5,222 nucleotides of DNA. It comes from an uncultured Eubacteriales bacterium. Lineage in GTDB: Bacteria; Bacillota; Clostridia; TANB77; CAG-508. Positions within the stretch are counted from its first letter, which is position 1. Each line of letters opens with the position of its first letter. Under the pieces are notes generated by a model. It saw nothing but the letters and a program-made list of their open reading frames with translations, ran no database searches and was not told the origin of the DNA. Both the position numbers and the translations under genes were made by a program. Shown piece by piece: positions 1 through 4,872 of the stretch. Where the stretch lies: contig CACWHO010000086.1 in assembly GCA_902760765.1 (NCBI GenBank), forward strand, positions 1 to 5,222, in the 5' to 3' direction.

Positions 1-767
1 TAATTGTAGGAGGACATAGAGTAAACAAAATAGAAAAGATAATTTTACATGTTGTCGCTATTTCAAATATTTTTATGCAAATAGTAACAGGAATACTTGT
101 GGAGGAAAAAATCTTCCAAGGCGGATTCGTGTTTATTATGGTTGATGTTTTTTGTTTTGTTGGACTTATTTTGGAACTTACCAGATTTGCATGCTTAAAT
201 CAAAATTCAAATATTTTAACATTGATTTTGATAGCTACATTCCTTATAGAAGGAGCAGGAATTAATAATATCAACAGCAAGATAATTAAACAAAATTGGT
301 TTGTATTAGTTATTAATTTTGTTTTAGTTTATATTTATTATGTTGATATATATGCACTCCAGGACCCACTAACCTATTTATTAAACAAAAGAGCATATAC
401 AAATGCTTTGAAGCACGTTGACTATACAACTGCATTCATCATGATTGATGCAAATCAGTTTAAAAAAGTCAATGATACTTATGGTCATCAAGCTGGTGAC
501 CATGCACTTCAAACGATGGCAAAAGCTATATTTGAGGTAAACTGGGACATTAACAAAGTATTAACTGGTTATTCTGAAAAGTTAGACAAAAAAATTGTGG
601 AACTTTCGAAGAATACGGAAATACTAAAAAATGGACTCTCTCAAGGGTATTGTGTGTATACTGGACAGAGAGATAGAACGGATGGCCAATATAAATACAT
701 GTCTGTTAATGAATGTATTGATATGGCTGACCAAGAAATGTATAACAAAAAAAGTTATAAAAGATAA
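1..767 (+). CDS. Membrane-anchored GGDEF-family protein, 5'-partial, signature motif missing
   Basis: The reading frame is open from base 3 and the first internal ATG (75) has no Shine-Dalgarno, so the gene begins outside the window; 254 residues are visible. Counting from the ATG at 75, hydrophobic segments at about residues 16-34, 47-62 and 75-93 look like the last helices of a polytopic sensor region. A diguanylate cyclase-type domain follows: DPLTYLLNKRAY begins at D97, FKKVNDTYGHQAGD spans 129-142, and the closing ADQEMYNKK spans 218-226. Known family members make cyclic di-GMP with the GG(D/E)EF loop about 20 residues after the GHQAGD segment. Here the text passes from AKAIFEV directly to NWDINKVL, so the YRIGGDEF region and any RxxD inhibitory site are absent, in frame. 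As written it should not be a cyclase. It may be a degenerate receptor, a damaged gene, or an assembly error. Family assignment is firm; sensor ligand is unknown. Confidence 0.85.
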   Translation, partial: IVGGHRVNKIEKIILHVVAISNIFMQIVTGILVEEKIFQGGFVFIMVDVFCFVGLILELTRFACLNQNSNILTLILIATFLIEGAGINNINSKIIKQNWFVLVINFVLVYIYYVDIYALQDPLTYLLNKRAYTNALKHVDYTTAFIMIDANQFKKVNDTYGHQAGDHALQTMAKAIFEVNWDINKVLTGYSEKLDKKIVELSKNTEILKNGLSQGYCVYTGQRDRTDGQYKYMSVNECIDMADQEMYNKKSYKR

Positions 768-780
768 ATAATACAAGGCT

Positions 781-812
781 AGGGAGAAAGGAAAAATTTC
801 CTTTCTCCTTTT
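781..812 (+). terminator. Strong rho-independent terminator after the GGDEF gene
   Basis: A perfect 12-bp stem (783-794 GGAGAAAGGAAA with 797-808 TTTCCTTTCTCC) has a 2-nt nominal loop, extends outward by a G-T and an A-T pair, and is followed by TTTT at 809-812. It lies 13 bases after the stop codon. The bottom-strand reading also has an A/T flank, but no gene converges here, so it most likely ends the GGDEF transcript. Confidence 0.9.
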
Positions 813-872
813 ATAATAAAAATAAAAAAACTTAAAATTATTATTCATTTCTATTTGTGAAATTGTTTAAAT

Positions 873-900
873 AAATTTTATTTTCATAAAAATAAAATTT
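873..900. repeat. 12-bp perfect inverted repeat overlapping the transporter -35 box
   Basis: AAATTTTATTTT (873-884) is the exact reverse complement of AAAATAAAATTT (889-900), with the spacer CATA between them. The right arm runs into the -35 hexamer of the promoter at 898-926. The position is right for a repressor operator controlling a metal-uptake gene. I do not recognise a Fur, Zur or MntR consensus in it, and A/T-only arms can arise by chance in such AT-rich DNA, so the operator role is inference. Confidence 0.4.
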
Positions 901-926
901 ACAAAATATAATTTAGTGAATAAAAT
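898..926 (+). promoter_or_regulatory. Sigma-A-type promoter of the ZIP transporter gene
   Basis: TTTACA (898-903) and TAAAAT (921-926) are separated by exactly 17 bases. Each hexamer differs from the sigma-A consensus at one position. Transcription would start near 933, leaving a leader of about 33 nt to the ATG at 966, with the Shine-Dalgarno GAAGGG at 948-953. Confidence 0.65.
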
Positions 927-965
927 ATCTTAGATATATAAAAGAGTGAAGGGAATGAAAACTCT

Positions 966-1709
966 ATGAATGAAATTTTAAAAACGACAATATCTGGCTT
1001 ATTCTTTGGCACATTTGGAACAACAATAGGTGGGATACTTGGAATTTGTGTAGAAAATAATTCAAATAAATTCTTAAGTTTTATTCTATCGTTTGCATCA
1101 GGACTTATGATGGCAATTATATGCTTTGATTTAATTCCAGAATCATTAGAAATTAGCAATATATATGTAACAATATTTGGCATTGTTTTAGGGATTATAC
1201 TAATGATTTTATGTGATATTTTAGTACAAAAAAAGTTTAATACAAAAGAAATTAAAGGTGGAACAAAAAGTGAACTCTTAAAAACGGGAATTATTGTATC
1301 CATAGGACTTGCAATACATAATTTTCCTGAAGGCTTAGCAATTGGCTCTGGATTTGATGTTTCTACAAAATTAGGTTTAGGCCTTGCAATAGCGATATGC
1401 TTACATGATGTACCAGAAGGGATTTCAATGGCTGTACCATTAAAAAATGGTGGGATGAGTAAATTAAAAGTTATTTATTATGTTATTTTATCTGGTGTTG
1501 CAACAGGTGTAGGAGCATTCTTTGGAGCTATTATTGGAAATATTTCAACACTTGTAATATCAATTTGCCTAAGCTTTGCAGCAGGTGCCATGCTTTATAT
1601 TGTTTCAGGAGAATTAATACCAGAAGCAAATAATTTATATAGAGGTAAAATGAGCGCAATTGGCAGTATGTTGGGAATTATTGTTGGAATATTTGGAACC
1701 AAAATTTAA
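966..1709 (+). CDS. ZIP-family divalent metal transporter (ZupT/GufA-like)
   Basis: This 247-residue membrane protein has the length of bacterial ZIP transporters, which import Zn2+, Fe2+, Mn2+ or related ions into the cytoplasm across eight helices. The diagnostic metal-binding sequences are both present: HNFPEGLAIG at 118-127 (H118, N119, E122) and HDVPEG at 147-152 (H147, D148, E151). FDLIPES at 54-60 and GELIPEA at 215-221 (E216) are further conserved polar stretches in helices. These residues correspond to the binuclear site known in bacterial ZIP structures. The loop around 88-106 is short and has no histidine-rich stretch. The start at 966 is set by GAAGGG at 948-953. The gene has its own promoter and is isolated from its neighbours by a terminator upstream, so it is probably monocistronic. 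Metal specificity cannot be read from sequence. No damage is seen, in contrast to the genes on both sides. Confidence 0.93.
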   Translation: MNEILKTTISGLFFGTFGTTIGGILGICVENNSNKFLSFILSFASGLMMAIICFDLIPESLEISNIYVTIFGIVLGIILMILCDILVQKKFNTKEIKGGTKSELLKTGIIVSIGLAIHNFPEGLAIGSGFDVSTKLGLGLAIAICLHDVPEGISMAVPLKNGGMSKLKVIYYVILSGVATGVGAFFGAIIGNISTLVISICLSFAAGAMLYIVSGELIPEANNLYRGKMSAIGSMLGIIVGIFGTKI

Positions 1710-1738
1710 TTGACTTTTAAATATATAAATTATATAAT
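1710..1738 (+). promoter_or_regulatory. Near-consensus sigma-A promoter for the helicase gene
   Basis: TTGACT (1710-1715) and TATAAT (1733-1738) are 17 bases apart, 11 of 12 consensus positions. The -35 box begins directly after the transporter stop codon at 1707-1709. A start near 1745 gives a leader of about 96 nt before the helicase ATG. I see no terminator between the transporter and this promoter, so some read-through from the transporter is possible. Confidence 0.8.
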
Positions 1739-1937
1739 TGCAAATGTAAAAAATAACAATTATGTAATAAAAATGAGGAATGCAATAATTATTTATATTA
1801 CTAGAATATAAACAAAACTAATGGAAGGAATTATACAATAATGCAAGAAATATTAAAAGGATTAAATGATAAACAATATGAAGCAGTTGTAAATACAGAA
1901 GGACCAGTTCTTGTAATAGCAGGGGCAGGAAGCGGAA

Positions 1938-2348
1938 ACATATTTAATTGGAGAAAAGCACGTTTTACCATGGAATATACTAGCAATTACATTTACAAAT
2001 AAAGCTGCAAATGAGATGAAAGAAAGAGTTGCAAACTTAGTTGGAGAAGATGCAAAAGACATATGGATGGGTACATTCCACTCAATTTGTGTAAGAATTT
2101 TGAGAAGATTTATAGATAGAATAGGCTTTGATTCATCATTTATCATATTTGATACAACAGACCAACGTTCACTTGTTCGTACACTTGTTAAAACATGTAT
2201 AAAAAACGTAGGATTAGATGATAAAATGTTTACGGATAGAGCTGTTTTATCTGAAATAAGCAATGCAAAAAATGAAATGTTAGAACCTGACCAATATAAA
2301 ATAAGAGCAAATGGAGATTTTAGAAAAGAAAAAATATCACTAATATGA
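1938..2348 (+). pseudogene. pcrA: Middle segment of the broken pcrA gene (domain 1A/1B part)
   Basis: This frame carries the helicase text from just after Walker A: YLIGEKHVLPWNILAITF, the TNKAANEM motif Ia, the GTFHSICVRIL motif Ib, and domain 1B up to EKISLI, where a TGA ends it. Its first internal ATG is at 2016, without a convincing Shine-Dalgarno, so it should not be read as an independent gene. It is continuous in sense with the fragments on both sides. Confidence 0.85.
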
Positions 2349-2349
2349 A

Positions 2350-4113
2350 ATGTATCAAAAGAGGCTTAAAGAAAACAATGCAATTGACTTTGATGATATT
2401 ATAAATTTTACAATCAAAATTTTAAATGAAAATCAAGATGTTTTAGATTACTATGCAGATAAATTTCAATATGTTTTAGTTGATGAATATCAGGACACAA
2501 ACAAATCTCAATTTAATTTAGTAACATTACTTGCTTCAAAACATGGTAATATCACGGTTGTAGGAGATAATGACCAAGGAATATACAGCTTTAGAGGTGC
2601 AGATATTTCAAACATTTTAAATTTTGAAAAAGATTTTAAAGGCACGAAAATCATAAAACTAGAGCAAAATTATAGATGTACAGGAAATATTTTAAAAGCT
2701 GCAAATGCTGTTATAAAAAACAATGAAGTCAAATACAAAAAGGTGTTATGGACAGAAAATGAAACTGGAAATTTACCAAAAGTATTTTCTGCACAAAATG
2801 AATATGATGAAGGAAGATATATTGCAGACCAAATAAAACATTTAAAAAATACAAATAATTACGAATATTCTGATTTTGCAGTATTATATAGAATGAACTC
2901 ACAATCAAGAGCAATTGAGGAAATTTTAAGAAGAGAAGACATTCCATATAAAATTGTTGGAGGTCTTAAATTCTATGAAAGAAAAGAAATTAAAGATTTA
3001 ATTTCATATTTAAGGTTAATCCAAAATTCTTATGATAATTTGAGTTTAAAAAGAATTATCAATGAGCCTAAAAGAGGAATTGGAAAAACAAGTCTGGATA
3101 AAATTGAAGAATTGTCAAATAATACTGGTGTATCAATGTATGAAATAATTGAACATGCAGACCAATATGGCTTAAATAGAGTATTTTTAAATTCAAGAGA
3201 GTTTATAAATTGCATACAAGAATTAAGAGAAGAAAAAGACAATGTTAAAATTTCTGAATTAATTAAAGATACATTAAAAAAATCTGGTTATACAAAAGCA
3301 TTGGAGAATGAAAATACTATTGAAGCTGAAAGCAGAATACAAAACTTAGATGAATTTTTAACAGTTGCAATCGAATTTGAAAAAGAATCAGCAGAAAATA
3401 AATTAAGCGATTTCTTAGAGGGAATAACACTTTCAAGCGATATTGATAATGTAGAAGATGAAGACAATTCTGTTACATTAATGACATTACATAGTGCAAA
3501 GGGACTAGAATTTCCAGTTGTATTTTTAGTTGGTATGGAAGAAGGAATATTCCCAGGCTACAAATCAATCTCTGAGCCAAAAGAATTGGAAGAAGAAAGA
3601 CGATTATGCTATGTTGGAATTACAAGAGCAAAGGAAAATTTGTTTTTGACAAATAGTAAGCAAAGAACTATTTTTGGTTCAACAAGTTGTAATCAGCCAT
3701 CAAGGTTTTTAAAAGAAATTCCAAAAGAACTATTAGATGGATATGATGAGGCATTTGGTGAAAATGATAACATTTTAGGAGATTCCAAATTTGAATGGAG
3801 CTACGGACATAAGAAAAATGGAGATGTTAAGACATATAAAATTGATGATAATAAAAAAGAAAAAATTGAAAATAGTGGATTTAAATTTAGAACTGCAGAA
3901 AGTTTCTTGAATTCATTAAACAAAAATAAAGAGGAAAAACAAGTTGATTTATCACAATATAAAATTGGAGTTAGAATATATCACAAAAGATTTGGAGAAG
4001 GAATTATCACAAATATTGAACCAGAAGGTGATGATTTAAAAGTTGATATTGATTTTGATAAAGTTGGACATAAAAGATTAATGGCAAAATATGCTAACCT
4101 TGAAGTTTTATAA
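2350..4113 (+). CDS. pcrA: Large 3' fragment of pcrA: motifs II-VI and C-terminal Tudor-like module
   Basis: This 587-residue open frame is the longest surviving piece. Counting from the ATG at 2350: domain 1B end with DFDD at 13-16; motif II (Walker B) VDEYQDT at 44-50; motif III GDNDQGIYSFRGAD at 72-85; motif IV NYR at 107-109; 2B domain about 190-370; motif V LHSAKGLE at 380-387; motif VI EERRLCYVGITRA at 415-427, including the arginine finger R426. A charged linker (about 460-530) leads to a Tudor-like domain from Q536 to the end, with GVRIYHKRFGEG. That module is known in PcrA to bind RNA polymerase and favours PcrA over other UvrD/Rep relatives. The ATG has no clear Shine-Dalgarno and falls inside domain 1B, so independent translation is unlikely. 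The well-kept motifs show that damage to the gene is recent or not real. Confidence 0.85.
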   Translation: MYQKRLKENNAIDFDDIINFTIKILNENQDVLDYYADKFQYVLVDEYQDTNKSQFNLVTLLASKHGNITVVGDNDQGIYSFRGADISNILNFEKDFKGTKIIKLEQNYRCTGNILKAANAVIKNNEVKYKKVLWTENETGNLPKVFSAQNEYDEGRYIADQIKHLKNTNNYEYSDFAVLYRMNSQSRAIEEILRREDIPYKIVGGLKFYERKEIKDLISYLRLIQNSYDNLSLKRIINEPKRGIGKTSLDKIEELSNNTGVSMYEIIEHADQYGLNRVFLNSREFINCIQELREEKDNVKISELIKDTLKKSGYTKALENENTIEAESRIQNLDEFLTVAIEFEKESAENKLSDFLEGITLSSDIDNVEDEDNSVTLMTLHSAKGLEFPVVFLVGMEEGIFPGYKSISEPKELEEERRLCYVGITRAKENLFLTNSKQRTIFGSTSCNQPSRFLKEIPKELLDGYDEAFGENDNILGDSKFEWSYGHKKNGDVKTYKIDDNKKEKIENSGFKFRTAESFLNSLNKNKEEKQVDLSQYKIGVRIYHKRFGEGIITNIEPEGDDLKVDIDFDKVGHKRLMAKYANLEVL

Positions 4114-4136
4114 TTTTATAAACTTTTCTTTACAAT

Positions 4137-4164
4137 GTATATTTTAAATAAAAGTGGCTAAAAT
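4137..4164 (+). promoter_or_regulatory. Candidate promoter of the coat operon (sigma-F/G-like or weak sigma-A)
   Basis: GGCTAAAAT (4156-4164) fits the forespore sigma-F -10 pattern GGnnAnAnT, and GTATA (4137-4141) fits its -35 pattern GYATA; the 14-base spacer is slightly short. The same bases can be read as a weak sigma-A promoter, TGTATA (4136-4141), 17 bases, TAAAAT (4159-4164). Both readings put the start near 4171. The sporulation reading suits the downstream coat genes, but sequence alone does not settle it. Confidence 0.4.
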
Positions 4165-4183
4165 ACATAAGAGTATTGTAAAG

Positions 4184-4188
4184 AAAGG
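4184..4188 (+). promoter_or_regulatory. Shine-Dalgarno that selects the ATG at 4198
   Basis: AAAGG ends immediately before an upstream in-frame ATG at 4189, too close for use, and lies 9 bases before the ATG at 4198. The start should therefore be 4198, which also gives the usual short N-terminus of this coat family. Confidence 0.7.
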
Positions 4189-4197
4189 ATGATAAAA

Positions 4198-4386
4198 ATG
4201 GTAAACTTAAATGAGATGGAATTACAAAATTTAAGACATTTTATTGGTGCCCATGACACAATATACCAAAAATTTAACACATATTCAGCACAAGCAGTTG
4301 ACCCACAAATCAAGCAAATATTTACAAAAGCTGCACAAGATAGTTTAAATACTAAACAAAAATTAATGACATTTTTAAATAATTAG
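4198..4386 (+). CDS. CotF-like small spore coat protein, 62 aa
   Basis: The protein is a short, all-helical, soluble polypeptide without signal peptide or cysteine. Its text, with LNEMELQNLRHFIGAHDT near the N-terminus and the KAAQDSLNTKQKLMTFL end, resembles the small CotF-type spore coat proteins of Clostridia, which hold part of a ferritin-like helical bundle and occur on the outer layers of spores. It would be made in sporulating cells. The start at 4198 is preferred over 4189 because of Shine-Dalgarno spacing. It is followed by a second coat gene whose Shine-Dalgarno overlaps its stop codon, so the two are almost certainly co-transcribed and made together. Family assignment is from recalled sequence resemblance; the precise structural role is unknown. 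Confidence 0.8.
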   Translation: MVNLNEMELQNLRHFIGAHDTIYQKFNTYSAQAVDPQIKQIFTKAAQDSLNTKQKLMTFLNN

Positions 4387-4390
4387 GAGG
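4385..4390 (+). promoter_or_regulatory. Perfect Shine-Dalgarno overlapping the upstream stop codon
   Basis: AGGAGG at 4385-4390 begins inside the TAG (4384-4386) that ends the first coat gene and lies 6 bases before the ATG at 4397. This is the classic spacing and couples translation of the second coat gene to the first. Confidence 0.85.
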
Positions 4391-4396
4391 TAAATC

Positions 4397-4639
4397 ATGG
4401 ACGAAAAAACAATGGTAAATGATATTTTAGCAGGAGTTAAATCTAGTTTGACAGCATATCAAACAGCAATTTCAGAAACTGAAAATATGAATTTAAGACA
4501 AACATTTCAAGACATTAGAAATTGTGATGAAAATTTTCAATATGAACTTTTCAAAGTTGCCAAAAGTAAAGGATATTACAAACCTGCACAAAAAGTTAGC
4601 GTTACAGAAATTGATAATGTAAAAAGTGAATTACAATAA
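4397..4639 (+). CDS. CotF-like spore coat protein, 80 aa
   Basis: This second small helical protein matches the CotF-type coat family better than its neighbour: a helix with ILAGVKSSLTAYQTAISET, a second with NLRQTFQDIRNCDENFQYELF, and the characteristic KVAKSKGYYKPA stretch at about residues 53-64 before a charged C-terminal helix. There is no signal peptide or membrane segment, as expected for a protein assembled from the mother-cell cytoplasm onto the spore. The two adjacent genes are different parts or paralogues of the same helical family and may associate. Strong Shine-Dalgarno at 4385-4390. A hairpin 32 bases after the stop likely ends the transcript. Confident as a coat-family protein; position in the coat is unknown. 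Confidence 0.85.
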   Translation: MDEKTMVNDILAGVKSSLTAYQTAISETENMNLRQTFQDIRNCDENFQYELFKVAKSKGYYKPAQKVSVTEIDNVKSELQ

Positions 4640-4671
4640 AAATTCAAATTAAAAACAATCAAAATTAAATT

Positions 4672-4718
4672 ATGCGGATATTAGTTAAAAATTATGATAC
4701 TTTAATTAATATCCGTAT
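4672..4718 (+). terminator. Probable terminator hairpin after the coat operon
   Basis: An 18-bp stem with two G-U pairs joins 4672-4689 (ATGCGGATATTAGTTAAA) to 4701-4718 across an 11-nt loop. The tail that follows is only moderately T-rich (TATTTAT), so termination may be incomplete. It separates the coat genes from the next transcription unit, which has its own promoter. Confidence 0.6.
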
Positions 4719-4796
4719 TATTTATGAATTTAAAAGAAAAATGGAGAAAAATAGAATATATAAGAGAAAATTCTATAATAATTAGAATTAAAAATC

Positions 4797-4825
4797 TTGC
4801 TAATTTTGTAAAAAAAGTGTAAAAT
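4797..4825 (+). promoter_or_regulatory. Sigma-A-type promoter of the last gene
   Basis: TTGCTA (4797-4802) and TAAAAT (4820-4825) have a 17-base spacer. Transcription would start near 4832, about 40 bases before the ATG at 4873. Confidence 0.6.
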
Positions 4826-4872
4826 ATGAAAGTAAAAAATAATACAAATAGATAAAAATTGAGGGGAAATTT

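Larger units (their letters stand above)
1841..4113 (+). pseudogene. pcrA: ATP-dependent DNA helicase PcrA/UvrD, broken by two deletions
   Basis: The three frames join into a superfamily 1A helicase of about 765 residues, a 3'-5' translocase for repair, replication of rolling-circle plasmids and clearing of RecA or stalled RNA polymerase. The start is the ATG at 1841, with GGAAGGA at 1823-1829. Frame one gives the Q motif (LNDKQYEAV) and AGAGSG, then leaves frame and stops at 2000-2002. The expected K-T of Walker A and about eight following residues are replaced by 4 nt, implying 26 nt lost near 1937-1940. Coding resumes in another frame with motif Ia (ITFTNKAANEM) and motif Ib (GTFHS), and stops at 2346-2348. 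Restoring TA after 2345 would give ISLIYEMYQKRL and join the 2350-4113 frame. No slippery site explains either break. PcrA is essential in the Bacillota where it has been tested, so either a second functional copy exists or the lesions are assembly errors. Identity is very secure; functional state is not. Confidence 0.9.
4123..4188 (+). repeat. 14-bp inverted repeat that pairs with the coat-gene Shine-Dalgarno
   Basis: Bases 4123-4136 (CTTTTCTTTACAAT) pair with 4175-4188 (ATTGTAAAGAAAGG) with a single G-U wobble and a loop of 38 nt. The right arm contains AAAGG, the Shine-Dalgarno of the first coat gene. There is no T-tract after it, so it is not a usual terminator. An RNA beginning upstream of 4123 could fold and hide the ribosome binding site, and an RNA beginning near 4171 could not. 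The pairing is seen directly; its use is inference. Confidence 0.55.

Noticed and set aside
955..969. Four-codon ORF (M-K-T-L-stop) whose stop overlaps the ATG of the ZIP gene, like a translationally coupled leader peptide
   Set aside because: The only Shine-Dalgarno (948-953) is one base from this ATG but at workable spacing for 966; such short overlaps are common by chance in AT-rich DNA.
624..1303. Bottom-strand open frames opposite the GGDEF and ZIP genes
   Set aside because: They lie opposite strongly conserved coding sequence or a terminator, have hydrophobic low-complexity translations typical of AT-rich shadows, and lack Shine-Dalgarno sites.
1716..1740. AT-palindromic stretch downstream of the helicase -35 box as an operator
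   Set aside because: The symmetry is short and imperfect, made only of A and T, and is accounted for by the spacer and -10 sequence.
2016..2348. Independent 110-residue gene starting at the ATG at 2016
   Set aside because: It is the in-frame continuation of PcrA motif Ia and domain 1B text already open from 1938, and has no convincing ribosome binding site.
1931..2352. Programmed ribosomal frameshifting in the helicase gene
   Set aside because: No slippery heptamer or stimulatory structure is evident, essential Walker A residues are physically missing, and two separate shifts would be needed.
1862..3242. Bottom-strand open frames opposite the helicase gene
   Set aside because: The + strand carries continuous helicase motifs across the whole stretch; the reverse translations resemble no family and have no start signals.
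4189..4386. Longer first coat protein starting at the ATG at 4189
   Set aside because: The Shine-Dalgarno AAAGG abuts this ATG with no spacing; the ATG at 4198 has normal spacing.
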